Position numbers and translations under genes: made by a program. From the NCBI GenBank assembly GCA_947034885.2, contig OX344752.2, forward strand, positions 20,669,386 through 20,733,385: a DNA stretch of 64,000 nt. The letters run 5' to 3'. This document shows positions 1 to 11,475 of this stretch, in pieces; position 1 is the stretch's first letter, and each line of letters begins with the position of its first letter. This stretch comes from Thuidium tamariscinum. Its lineage: Eukaryota; Streptophyta; Bryopsida; Hypnales; Thuidiaceae. The notes under the pieces are model-generated. The model was not told the DNA's origin. It did no database searches and saw nothing but the letters and a program-made list of their open reading frames with translations.

Positions 1-1
1 A

Positions 2-1740
2 TACTCCTGGCATGATTTAGATGGTTTTGTCATAGACAAACGTGGATCCCCGGACATTCCTCTACATACTTACTTCACCAAAGAAACTTATGACATATGC
101 TTGAAATACCTATCTAATAACAAAACCCCTGGTCCAGACTCAATCCCAAATATAATCCTTAAAAATGTGCCACAATGTTTTCAAAACCTTCTATTTTTAT
201 TTTTCAAACACTGTTATAAACTAAAACAAATCCCAGCATCCTGGAAAACTAGTCTTACTATATTACTCTATAAAAAAGGAGATCCTTCCCAATTATCAAA
301 CCATAGACCAATCGCACTTGCAAATACGATCTACAAATTTTTCACTAGTACTCTCACTTTAACTCTTTCAAACTATGGTGAAAAATATCAAATCCTCCAT
401 GATAGCCAAGAAGGATTTAGAGCAGAACGCAGCACATCACGTCAACTATAACTTCTCATCGTAGCTTTAGAAGATGCACGCTTCACTAATCAAGACATCT
501 ACATATTATATATAGACTTCAAGAACGCCTTTGGTTCCATAGACCACGCAAGGCTTTTAGCTATAATGTTAGACCTTGGCTATCCAATAGATGCGGTAAC
601 ACTAATAGGAAACATTTACTCACACTCCACTACAATTTACACAGGAGACCATTTTGGTACAACCAAACCAATACAAATACAAAGAGGAACCATTCAAGGT
701 GATACCCCTAAACCCCTAACAACGTTTTCACCAAAAAAAACTGCTCCAAAACTGCCATTTCTAATACAAGAGCAATTTTTTTTTTAAAACACATTTTTGA
801 CTCATGTAACCGTAGGATCTTGTAGTAAGGTGGTTTGTAAACAAGTGGAAAAAATTTCAGAAATTTCCACCATGTAGATTGCAAGATATAAGCATTTGAA
901 TTGACAAAAACTGTTTTTTTATCCCTGCGAAAATCCAGGCAGCTGCACTTCACAAGGTCACATTTGTGTGAAAAAAATTCAAAATGGTGGTTACTCTTTG
1001 AATTTATACTTCAATGCAAGTTGGATACATTCTCAAAAAATTTCAAACCATTTGGAATTGTACAACATATAGGAAAAAATAAGTAAGTAGAAAGAAGTAA
1101 AAAATGAGCCAGAATACTAAATTGTGAACATTTTATTCATGGAATTGAAAATTTTCAATCCCAATGGTTAAAATGTTGAAATAAACAATCTACACCTTTT
1201 GTTTCTATTTTTTTCCAAAAATATGAAAAATTGAATTAAATGAAGAATTTCAAACTTTTTTTGTGCTGTGGAGATTCTGTAACTGGCCACAAACTACCCC
1301 AAACTCAAAATCTTCATAACTTTTGACTCATTGATCGGAATGGATTGATTCAAAGCTTACCATGTCTGTATAAACCTAAAGAACCAATTTGAAATTTCAC
1401 TTTTCAAAAAAAAGTTTTTTTGAAAAAGTTTTTTCAGCTGCCCGGTCTGCCCGCCGAGCAAACAAAGTGACATATCATGCCATAACTTTTTATCTACAAA
1501 GTCAAAAGTTATAAAAATTGTTGGGCCTTAAAGCTACTCCTCGGACACACATTGTATCAAAATTTCAAAGAAAAAAAACAAAAACTCCATCCGTAGTGAG
1601 CTGCCCAGAAAATCTATAATCTCAAAAAACGTTGTTTAGGGGTTTAGGGGCTAAGCCCATACCTCTTCCTTATTTTTCTAGAACCTCTACTTAGATGGCT
1701 CCAAAGAGGTAATAATGGCTATAATTTTGGTACATCCTAG
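2..1740 (+). pseudogene. LINE reverse transcriptase domain, interrupted
   Basis: RT motifs appear in order: a TPGPDSIP block near 127, NHRPIAL near 298, QEGFRAERST near 408, motif A YIDFKNAFGS near 510, motif B GTIQGDT near 688, then LSPYLF from 1651, and YADD at 1762-1773 just downstream. Two in-frame stops are present, TAA at 449-451 and TAG at 1738-1740. A 944-bp TIR element sits between GDT and LSPYLF. Removing 707-1650 restores the same frame exactly, so the insertion hit an otherwise continuous RT. With two stops and the insertion the enzyme cannot be made as one protein. The catalytic aspartates (IDF, YADD) are intact. Confidence 0.85.
707..1650 (+). mobile_element. TIR DNA element A1 inserted in the LINE
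   Basis: Its ends are inverted repeats: CCCCTAAACCCCTAA followed by CAACGTTTT at 705-728, and the reverse complement (with one extra A) at 1626-1650. Excision restores the LINE frame, so the borders are right to within two bases; the C-run makes them ambiguous. No clear target duplication is seen. The interior has no credible gene. Related sequence lies inverted at about 60206-61362 and partly at 13430-13975, so this is a non-autonomous family. Confidence 0.75.
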
Positions 1741-4700
1741 CTAACTATAAGTTCCTCAGCATATGCAGATGACTTAGCCGCTACATCTACTAACCCCCAA
1801 GCACTTCAATCTCAACTAAACAAACTAGATAAATATTGTGAATGGGCAGGAATGGATTTAGGAGTACCAAAATGTGCTATCACAGGTTGCCCAAATAAAT
1901 CAAGAACAAAACCTGGCATTTTTAAAACTCAAATATTAAACATGAACATTAGCTATAGAAACCAACAAATACCAGTCCTACACCAAAATGAACCTTATAC
2001 ATATTTAGGAATACAGCTAGTACCTTCATTAAAATGGAAACTACAAACTCATATCACCACTAAAAAGGTAATAGATCAATGCGCGCAACTTACAAAATGC
2101 CCAGCCACAATAAAACAAAAAATCCAAATGGTCGACACTGTAATTAGAGCCGGCATAGCCTACAGTTTCTATGTAGTGCCATACTCTTTACCAACAATTA
2201 AAAAACTTGACAAAAAAATCATTGGAATTCAAAAAACTATATGTGGATTACCAAAATGCATTGCAAATATAATAGCCCAGCTTCCACATGAATTTTTTGG
2301 ACTTGAAGCCTTCTCCCTTAAAAATGCATACTTACGTTGCATCAGTGAACAACTTAGAAACGCCCTAAACGATTCAGAAAGACTAGGAATAATATATAGA
2401 GGACTCATTCACCATATATTAGCCAAATATGGAAGGACAAACAATATTCCTAGAATCAAACAACAAGACTGTGTCAGATCGCCTACAACACGAACTCTAT
2501 TTCTTCTAAAGTATGAAGCAAACATTCACCTTAATAGCGTAATAGAAAACTTTCAATTACATTCAACAGAAATTGAAAAAGAATGGATGTCACAAACTAC
2601 TCTTATTCTACCACATATAAACTCCAAACTTTCCTTTAAAATGCTACATAAACTCCTTCTGCACAATATATATAAAATAAAACACATTACACTCCCTAAT
2701 GGCACAAATTTAATGACACCAGATGACTTTAAAATATACTATAAAACTCCAACCAAAATTATAAAAGCCGCTTTAAATATAGCTGAACAACTATTTTGTT
2801 ATCCAAGGTGTACACCTGAATGTTTACACCCTTGTCAAAGACACACACTACCACGGACTTTAAAAGCACAATACATTTCAAATAATCGAGCTTTAATTCC
2901 AAGAACTTCATGTAACCTCCGGCATCCACCAACACTACAAATACCACAACAACAAAATCCACCTTTGCACATCCAAAATAATCCACTTAGCTTCCCTATA
3001 CATAGGATAACAGACCACCAAACTAAAGAAATAAAAGACAAATATAAAATTCAAAAAAAATTTAATATATATCTATGTCAATGGACAATTGCAGATAATA
3101 ACATTTATACTAAATGGGTACCACAAAGAGATCTCTTCCCGCTAAATCAACCAACGGTAATTGCACACAACATCAATCTATTAACACAATATTATAGAGA
3201 ACAACAACATAAATACTACAAAAACCTCATCGCGGTAAACTTTAACCATGAACAATCTAGAGATACTAGATTTATCCCACTTCCAACAATAATCCCACTT
3301 TTGCAAATCTCTACTATTGAATGCAATCCAGAAAAAGACATAACAACAAACACACATATCATACTAACACAAAATGAACTAACACATATATACCTTGACA
3401 CTGGTAACTACCTCACAACTATTCCAACCACTAGACTACAATGGCTGTGGAAACAATATCAAACTGTTATCCATAATACACATGGCTTAATACCACCTAC
3501 ACAATCATTTGAAACCGAAATTGCATGGCTATATCAACGATACAAGTATAAAAAATCTAATAAAAACAGGCTAACAACATCACAATATACCCTTCCAAAA
3601 AACATATTAGATTCCCTAACAACAACATTTGACATTTCCCACTCATATTTTTCATCACCAATCACCTGTTCTACACTAATCACACAATTTTACTCCTTAT
3701 TTGAAAGAGACAAAGTATTTGGATCACTTGGCACAGCATTTCAATACAAATGGAAAGGCAGAGGTTTTGCACATCCACAAAATGAAGAAACAGCCCAACG
3801 AGCATTACATTGGACAAGACTAGCAGCTAAATATGATCCAAACACCTTGACCATATTAGTCATGCCAGATATAAATTGGTATCACAACTTCTCCCCATAT
3901 ATTGGACCATTTGAAGATACACACGTTATTGCACATTTTACCGCAGACACTATCATATATGAAGAACCGACAATCCCAATTGAATTAAACAAACAACCAC
4001 GCACCGAGTCTCTTGCAATACATATTCTATGCATACATCACCAAAACCATAATATTGGCCCACCAAACCAACTAGCCCCCCTCTCAGTGATCCTCCAAAA
4101 TATGCAAATACCACAATACTACATACAAAATCCTGCACCAACACCTAGTAATGTAATAGTAAACAAAAATTCAAATTGGAATAAACTCACTTACAAAAGC
4201 AACTACAATTCAATAAATTTATATATACCCCCGTTACCAACATATACATCTATCCCTCAATTAAAATTCCCATCGCAATACAACTACTATACAGATGGAT
4301 CATTTATACCACCTCAAAGACATGCAAATGGCCATTGGATACGTGAAAAAGCCGGCTATGGCATATACAACTCTTTTAAAGAAGAAATTCAAATCTCTAA
4401 ACGACTCCCTGGTTTACAAACCGTCTTTAGAGCAGAGCTCATGGCCATACACAAAACATTACGTATAATCACTACCCAATATCCACATGAACCTGCACAC
4501 ATATTCACTGATTGCTTAAATTGTCTATATGTCCTTAATACACAGCTAAAGCATCCTACACTACACCACAACCATGCAGACAAGATTATATTAGAATCTA
4601 TGATAGCGATGCTCCAAAAACGAACACAACCTACAACAATTTCCAAAATTAAAGGCCACACTAATATTGCAGGCAACGAACAAGCAAACAAACTTGCAAA

Positions 4701-5241
4701 AAATGGCACAACAAAAGAATATAAATTTGCCTCAAAAAATTACGAATTTGTACACACTACACCATTTTATTACCAAAAAGATGAATGGCCAGGTCAAGCC
4801 CATCGTCCTGACAAAGGACCAGTTAGATGTCTTGGAACATACATCATCAAACATGATCGTGATAAAAATCTTGAAGTAATGGCACAACAATTTCCTAACA
4901 TCAGTAAATGGACCCTTAATCCCGATATAGATAGGGAACTCTCTAATGAATTCTGGTCTAACCCCGAAATAACAGACTCACAAAAAACAAGCATATTAAA
5001 ATTCCGCACTGGCCAATACATGGGAAATGCTAGGAAACAATTATTTTTTGGCATTGAAAGATTCCCATCCATCACATGCTCCATTTGCAACTCTCATGAT
5101 GTAGATACATGGCTACATGTACTTTTAAAATGTAAGCAACATCATATTCACGCCCTCCATGTCAAAAGGCATAATAAAGCAGTATGGGAATTAAGAAAAC
5201 TAATCCTATCTACAAAAAAAATAGATATTATACCCTCATGA
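1741..5241 (+). pseudogene. LINE polyprotein: RT end, RNase H, CCHC knuckle
   Basis: A long open stretch (first ATG 1852, 1129 residues) in the same frame as the RT. It carries the YADD box at 1762-1773, the RT thumb and linker, then RNase H near residues 810-950: TDGS near 4293, AEL near 4434, TDC near 4507 and GHTNIAGNEQAN near 4654-4690. The position that is usually the fourth acidic residue (N-E-x-A-D) reads N here. A CX2CX9HX4C knuckle follows at about 5076-5139, then KRHNKAVW, the RHN context seen before RLE domains in R2-type elements. The ATG at 1852 is internal and not a natural start. The frame ends at 5241, apparently through a slip in the A-run near 5212-5220. Confidence 0.8.
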
Positions 5242-5738
5242 ATGCAGGAACATTCAATAACAATCCACAAGAAAATACAGTCCCCTCATGGTTGTTACCT
5301 TGCTCCTGTCAACGACAACGATGTCACTGCAACGCTAGATTTAAACCGGATATCCTCTGGATTAAAGGACTATCATACCAAAGCAATCCACCAAATGTCC
5401 CAGATAAGAATCTCACAATACAATTCATTGAATTTACATACTCCAATGATAGATTTGGACAAATCACAATAGATAACAAAATTCAAAAATACCAACCATT
5501 AATAAATAGCATCATGGCCCAAGGATGGAATGTAGACCCACTCATTGTCATTACAACAGGAGCTAGAGGAACAACACACATTCCATCACTGAAAATCCTT
5601 GAAACTAAACTTAAATTAACAGAAACCGCTCTAACACACACTTTCAAAGCAATCAATACCATTGCCATACAATATGCTAGATCAATCATTTTACATAAAA
5701 GGAGAATTGAGAACAATCAACCACTCCCAATAGAATAA
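5184..5738 (+). pseudogene. LINE C-terminal RLE-like (PD-(D/E)XK-type) domain
   Basis: This frame overlaps the end of the RT-RNase H frame by 58 bases, and a one-base change in the A-run near 5212-5220 would join them. The protein has a Cys-rich stretch (CSCQRQRCHC), then FKPDILWIKG, then IQFIEFTYSNDRF, then KIQKYQPLI and GWNVDPLIVITTGARG. A PD followed after about 30 residues by E-x-T, then a conserved K/Y segment, is the layout of restriction-like endonucleases that follow CCHC and RHN motifs in R2-like LINEs (family knowledge). The assignment here is by motif order only. It stops at TAG 5736-5738, about 50 bases before the TAAA tail, so it is the natural C-terminus of the element. Confidence 0.6.
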
Positions 5739-5783
5739 GAAATCCCACAATACACACTATAATTCATTCTTTTCAATCAGCTT

Positions 5784-5805
5784 TAATAAATAAATAAATA
5801 AATAA
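5784..5805 (+). repeat. TAAA tandem tail of the LINE
   Basis: About five TAAA units sit 46 bases after the last stop of the endonuclease-like frame. Short tandem 3' tails are typical of LINE insertion by target-primed reverse transcription. Confidence 0.75.
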
Positions 5806-5979
5806 CTTGACGACAAATTAATCTAGTTTAATCTAATAAAATAAAATAAAATATTTTAGGTACTTTTTAATTTGTTTACTTGTTACTTTAGTGTCTATTT
5901 TTGAAAGGAAAGAGTAGTCTTGCATCAATGGCCCTTGATCCTGTGGACATTGGCTCATTGTCATGACGAACAGACACTT

Positions 5980-8090
5980 TATTCACGCCGGCCTACTTTC
6001 AGTTGACCGGAGTTTCTATCTATCTGTTCACTTATTGGTTTCCGACAGATCCAACTTTCACGGAACTCCAAAAAACCGACTACCGTGTGTGTGAAGCTGG
6101 TCTTCTTTTGTTCTCTTTTGCAGGGGTGTAGGCGTGTAGCGGTACGAGGCGAGCGGTAATGGTCGAGCTTACTGGGCTTCTGGCACTTGCTTCAGGTATT
6201 CTGATCGCGCACAGCAGAACAGATCGCGCACAGCACACGTAACTCGATGGTTGAGATGAAGAGCAGCGAAGTGGTATTGAGCTTGGCAGCGCAGTTGGCG
6301 TCCTGGAGGGCAGTCCTCGTCCTCGTCCTCAGCTGGGCAACGTGCAAGCCAGGGCAGCGATGGGACTTGCACCAGTACTCAAGATTCCTCGCAAATTGTT
6401 TACAGCAGCCTGTCTGGGAATCGGCTGGTGGTGCTGGTGCTGCTGCGATAGAGTCCAGGAAAGTTGGGAAGGGACGGCGAGAGAGACGGCATGCAGATGG
6501 GGATGAGCCTGGCCCAAAGCCTGAACCCAATCTTGGTCCGCGTGGTCCTACACTGGAGAAGCAGGTACTGAAGGGATCTGACTACCTTGACCTGCGTCTG
6601 GGGCTCGAACGTGCGGATTCTGTTGATCCCACACAAAATTTCGAAGCCTGGCCAAGGGAGATAAGAGCACGAGTCGCGAATTCATTCCCTCGGCATTCCT
6701 CACCGTTTAATGACCTGGTATATCCTGAGAGTTGTGACACAGCAGGGGAGCCATCGCCGATTCGGAAGGTGGCCGATAGAGCTCGCCCTTCTTCGTCGTC
6801 TCCTTCTGCTGAAAGGGAAAGGGAGACAAGGGCACGAGTCGAGAATGAAGTCTCTCGGCATTCCTCACCGTTAAGGATACGTCGTTTAAGTGTTGATCCA
6901 GCAGGGTTGCCATCGCGAATTCGGAAAGCGGCGGACAGAGCTCGCCTTTCTTCGTCGTCTCCTTCTGCTGCTCCTGTCCCTGGCTGGCGGAGATGTTTCT
7001 GTTGTGGAAACGGTGAATAAAATTCTAGTCAAGGCCAGAACATATTTCTAAGCAGAGCTTGGATTGCTTGCCTTGGTCCTTTCTGAGGCCGAGACTAATA
7101 AGGTAATGACACATGTCTTAATGAGTGAGTGGAAGAAGTGAATGGATAGTAGTTATGGCATTATCCAAATTAGGAGACTCTAAAGTAGTCGACCTATTTC
7201 CAATCACTTAAGCAATTACCCTAGTTAGAGGGCATTTTTTTTATTGTAAAATTTTTCCTATGTACAAAAAATGGAGTTGGAAAGGATACCATATTTTTCT
7301 AGAATTATATTACGAAAAGCATAATTACTATGAATTTTTTTGTAGAAGACTCTTCTTGACCTACAATGGTAATATAGACCTTACTATTTCTAACCACAGG
7401 CTAATTGTATTTATGAGAGCCTTATAACCAATCCTAACATGCCTCAATTGCTTCGGGAGTTGCACCACAATTTTACAGAAAGGAAGCAACCTATAGATTG
7501 GAAATGGGGGGGAATCAAAAATGGATTGGCTAACTTAGACATTGGCTATTGGTCAAGAGTACTTTTTGCTTCTCAAAATTCATTGTAAATTTAATTTTGG
7601 GAATAAAATTCAGAAAATTTTGCTATCCCCATATTTCTTATCTTCCTACATTGGAAAAATTCCCACCACCTCATATTGTGCAAAATATAATCTAAAATTG
7701 CTTAAATGCTTGGCTTCTAGTGCCTCAACTTCAAGTGTGCACACTTTCTATTTCGAAGTTTGGATATGTATTACAACAACTCATACAAATGTAAGGTTTG
7801 AAATCATTGCTATTTGTTCAAAAATGCATCAAATCAAAAACTAATAAGTGCATTAGAATAGTCAAGTAGTCTATTTTTAAGATACAAAACATTTGAATAC
7901 TAAAACTTTTATGAAAGAATATAAGAATTTGGGTATGTATTGCTACATGTGTAGCATTTAGTACTTCTACCTTAGGTACAAATTACAACATTCATTTTGT
8001 GAGGCATTGATGAAATGAGAACTTTCAAGCATATCCATAGACTTCCCTTCTCATTTGGTAGCTATTAACCCTATGAAGATACTACAGACA
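5980..8090 (+). repeat. GC-rich repeat family F, copy 1
   Basis: Shares a segment with 20006-21840 (+), 22492-23490 (-) and 63263-64000 (+, cut by the window). Landmarks shared between copies are a GGTACGAGGCGAGCGG block near 6140 and 63972, the start of the ORF with MVEMKS, the ORF end GNGE, and a downstream block from about 7730 (CACACTTTCTATTTCGAAG). The 5' half is visibly GC-rich and carries pyrimidine-rich CAG sites such as those before 6123 and 6196 that look like splice acceptors. The 3' half is AT-rich. Termini are not sharply defined and no TIR or LTR was found. Copy 1 ends where the long repeat C begins. Confidence 0.6.
6247..7020 (+). CDS. Hypothetical protein in repeat F (257 aa)
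   Basis: Starts with MVEMKSSEVVLSLAAQL and shares its N-terminus and its last residues (GNGE) with the ORF at 20729-21667. The first 40 residues are hydrophobic and could form a membrane segment or signal. The rest is rich in Arg, Ser and Pro. It contains two diverged copies of a unit of about 55-60 residues, each with an RHSSP block and a DRAR-x-SSSSPSA block. I do not recognise the family. High GC against an AT-rich background suggests captured exon sequence or a short-lived gene, and expression cannot be judged. Confidence 0.35.
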   Translation: MVEMKSSEVVLSLAAQLASWRAVLVLVLSWATCKPGQRWDLHQYSRFLANCLQQPVWESAGGAGAAAIESRKVGKGRRERRHADGDEPGPKPEPNLGPRGPTLEKQVLKGSDYLDLRLGLERADSVDPTQNFEAWPREIRARVANSFPRHSSPFNDLVYPESCDTAGEPSPIRKVADRARPSSSSPSAERERETRARVENEVSRHSSPLRIRRLSVDPAGLPSRIRKAADRARLSSSSPSAAPVPGWRRCFCCGNGE

Positions 8091-8366
8091 AGAGTGGTGA
8101 AATGGAAGAATTCACTATTGACTTTAACTTCAAAAGGCTAATTGTTTGTTGAACCAAAAATGGAAAATTTTGGTAGATTTCTATGAAGGATGGGCATTCA
8201 TGAAATTTTGATACAAGGTACAAATATGTACTTATTGAGAGAAAATACAATTTCTTTTTAATCAATTGCTCAAATGAAAAGTTAAGCTACCTTCAACTCT
8301 TTTAGCATCTTGAGCAATTTGGGCATTTTGGAGACATCTTTTGTTGAAACCTTCATCAACTTTTGA

Positions 8367-8749
8367 CATAAGAGGATTTTTGGGCCCCCAGAAGACTGTT
8401 TCAGGGGTGTTCCCCGAAATTGTTCCCGTTGCTACAGACCAGCCCCCTGCTGGTCTGAATTTTTGAATTTTGAAAATTAAAAATTAAAAAATTAAATTTC
8501 CAAAAAACTTCAGAATGTACTAAAGAGCAAAAAATTGATTTTAAAAAATAATACATATTTTTTAAAATATTTTTTTTTTCAAAAAAATATTTTAGAAATA
8601 TTTAATAATTAATTAAAATTAATCAAAATTTAGTATTTTTTGATGTAGAAGTTGCTCGACCACATCAACATCGCGTTCCCAGCGTTCCTAGTGCGTTCCC
8701 AATATTTGGGAACTTGCAGTCTTGTACAACAGCTGAAAATCCTCTTATG
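8367..8749 (+). mobile_element. MITE, CATAAGAGG family, copy 1
   Basis: Bounded by inverted ends CATAAGAGGATTTT and AAAATCCTCTTATG. Two other copies lie at 60966-61297 (+) and 61771-62133 (inverted). The interior is conserved near the left end (GGGCCCCCAGAAGAC, a CAGACCAG...CTGGTCTG hairpin) and the right end (GCGTTCCCAGCGTTCC). The matching place in repeat C copy 2 near 54560 lacks it and is about equal in length to the joined flanks, so no target duplication is evident. No coding capacity. Confidence 0.85.
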
Positions 8750-11436
8750 AATTTGGCACGTTTGTAAATATTAAAAATGGCATCCAATGGTCTAAAAAAC
8801 AAATTTTTTAATTCTTGAATCACATTCTAAAAGAAGTCAAACTTTGTTAGCTATATTTCAATAGGTTTGAGAGAAAATTAAAAAAAATCTTTTAACTTCA
8901 AGCCCTATTATCTTACAATCTATGAGGTAAAATATCTTGAAATTTATTCCCCATACTCCAAATGTTTGTCTCTAAATTTTCATCATTTGGATTTCAAAGA
9001 AAATGACCTCTTCATTGCATAAGAAATCATCAAAAGAAGAGTCCTAATGTATTTTTAGTTTAGTAATCCTATTTGCATTGTAGGGTGATTTAGAAGAGGT
9101 TAAACATCTTGGTTGCATCTTAAGTTTCAAATGAGTGAATCCACCATTACAAAATTATGAATAATCAAAATACTCATACTTTTGTAGGGCAAAAATGCTC
9201 AACCAAAGGGGCTCAAGGTTTACCAAAACTTGTTTTGCAAGAATGAAAAATAAATTTATTTTCTTACTTCAAACATTATAATCTTTCAATCGATAGGCCT
9301 CAAATGGGTTGAAATTTTTTCACATATTGCCTAACTTTTTTAATACACTTCATTATCTTCTATATGGTTGGAATTCAAAGAAAAAGTTTTGTTAATGATT
9401 TTAGACTATGCATCAGAAATTGACAATTTTCAACTTTTCTTCTTCTTCAATATCCTCTATCCTAGAGAAATTCAATCAATTAATTGCATTCAAATGCATT
9501 CCAATTAGCAAATGATCCTTATTCCTAGTTTTGTACTATTGAACTAAACTTTTCAATAATTTTATAATTTTTTGTTGGATCTTGTAGAAAGTCAAAAGCG
9601 TGTTAATTCTAAATTTCTTTATATAAGTGAACAATAAAATCTTGAAATCTTGAAAATATGTGTATGTAAAAGAAACCCTAAATTCTCGTAATTAGAAGGA
9701 GTACATTTTAGGCAAGAATCTATAGATATCTATTTTTGAAAGAGGCTAGAATTAAGTGCAACTAAGTTAACCTTTAAAAGCCACTACAATTGTCTTTTAG
9801 AAGAAATTTTTAAAAAACTACATTTTTGGTGAATTGAATGCAATTGAAAAAAAAAATTATGATCCAATCAGCAATACAAAAATTTAGTGGACCATTATGG
9901 CAAAGTGAGGAAAAAATTTCAACCCAATATGATCTCATTGGTTACAAGATTATTATGTTTGACACAAGGAAGAAAACATTTCTTGCCTTCGTAATTCAAC
10001 ATCTACATCTACATCATTGAGCACTACATTTTGTTACATACAATCATGCTAAATTTGAGAAGCAAATGAAGCGGCTACTTCCATCTAAATCACCCTACAA
10101 ATTGAAGGGATCAAAATACCTTAAAATTCAAAGATAATAGGCATCTTGAAGGATGAAGGGCAAGTGGCCATGGATCCATACACTCTTGTGACAAAAATTC
10201 TCTGTTCATCCTGGGCTCATAAAGTGATATAACAAATTACTTGGGTTTTGAAGAGTCATTTTGAGCTAATAAGGGAATTTATGTAAGGTAAGGTAATTGC
10301 AACTAATCTCATCTCAATAAGCAAGTGAGCCATGTTCCTAATACTAAATTGAAGTTTTAATTTTTTTTTAAATTCCTTGAAAGTCTAACTTATTGAAAGT
10401 CAAAAGGGCATTCTAGATTCTCTTCTTGTGCAATTTTGGTCTTTGAGACACCTTAGAAATGAACAATGAATTTCCAAATTGTTGAAAATTGGTTTATCCA
10501 AAGCAACCCTGACAATCATAAATAGAGAGTGCATTTGAGGTAAGAATCTATAAATGTTGGTTTTTAAAAGAGTTTGGAATTGGGTGCAAATACCTTAACT
10601 CCTAAAGAATTGTTTTTTTTCTTTGAAAAGGAAATTGCCTCAAATTGCCATCTATACTTTATTGAATACATCTAAAGATAAAAACAAATTTTTCATTCAG
10701 TTGTAATAAAGTGTAGTAGACTATTATGGCAAAGAATGGAGAAAGTTTTGATTGCATGGATTGCAAGACTATTTTGTTCAATGCGAGAGAAATAAGTTTT
10801 TCTAGCCCTTATAAGTAGGATGAGTAAACTTCAAGCTTTCTAAGAGTGGAATTCTTGATCTAAATTTAACATCCTTATCGTTGAACACTACAACTTGTTA
10901 TGTACATTCAATTATGCCAAATTTCAAAAGGAAATGAGGATCTACCTCACTCCAAATAACCCCGCAAATTGAAGCAATGAAAGTACTCGGCCAACAAAAG
11001 GTTAGGCATCTCAAAAGGTGAAAGGATTGTCATAGACTTGTTGGGGTCATTGTTGAAGATGGTCACAGTGGATGGATACACATCCATGATAGAAATCTCT
11101 CATGGAGTTTTGCAAACGCTTTTAGGAGCCTAAAAGTAATATTGGCCTAAATGGAAATTTACCCTTACGAATAACTGAATCATTGCGCAAAGAGAATGGT
11201 CAATTGTGATGTTGTAAGCAATAGGAGCATGAAGGACTTGATCTACTCATATTATCCTAACCAATAGAAACTAATCTTAACCCTTGAATGCTGACAATCT
11301 TTGTATGACTCTTTGTATATAGGACAAAAACGAAACTACTCATCTTCAAAATTTTGAGTGAAAAGGGGAGACCTAGTATAGTGCTTTAACATCCAATGAG
11401 AAATTTTGGGTTTTTGAAAATTCATTGATTCCTACA

Positions 11437-11456
11437 TATGGTATCAAAATGGATGA
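11437..11456 (+). promoter_or_regulatory. Possible tRNA primer binding site
   Basis: TGGTATCA within TGGTATCAAAAT matches the core of the primer site used by many plant Copia elements. The same place in the second copy (from 63220) reads CGGTATCAAAAT. Weak evidence on its own; its value is the position directly after the shared repeat end. Confidence 0.3.
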
Positions 11457-11475
11457 TTTCAAGGTCACTAGGGTT

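Larger units (their letters stand above)
1..5805 (+). mobile_element. Non-LTR retrotransposon (LINE), 5' end outside window
   Basis: One reading frame runs from base 2, broken by two stops and one insertion. It encodes reverse transcriptase, RNase H and a CCHC knuckle, followed after a frame slip by an endonuclease-like domain. The element ends in a short TAAA tandem tail at about 5784-5805, as many LINEs do. No LTR is visible. The coding strand is A- and C-rich and poor in G, unlike the flanking DNA. The order RT, RNase H, CCHC, RLE-like domain recalls Dualen/RandI or other RLE-bearing LINEs (family knowledge); the clade is inference. The 5' part, which would show any APE endonuclease or ORF1, is not in the window. 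Confidence 0.85.
8095..11475 (+). repeat. Long AT-rich repeat C, copy 1 (LTR-like)
   Basis: Aligns by eye in the same orientation with 54285-63250 once insertions there are removed. Shared landmarks include the blocks at 8140/54330, 9230/55010, 9890/58130, 10140/58380, 10700/62195, 11040/62520 and 11430/63210. No gene is present. A TATA-like GTATATAGG lies near 11327. The repeat ends with TTGATTCCTACA followed at 11439 by TGGTATCAAAAT, which resembles the tRNA-Met primer site of Copia elements (TGGTATCA core), then ATGGATGATTT. It may therefore be a roughly 3.3-kb LTR plus primer site of a truncated LTR retrotransposon; that reading is inference. Confidence 0.6.

Noticed and set aside
705-728. 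CCCCTAAACCCCTAA as interstitial telomere repeat
   Set aside because: Only two units, with an extra C against plant CCCTAAA, and mirrored at 1626-1650, so it is a terminal inverted repeat.
5980-8090. Helitron carrying captured exons
   Set aside because: No consistent TC start or hairpin-CTRR end could be found in the copies.
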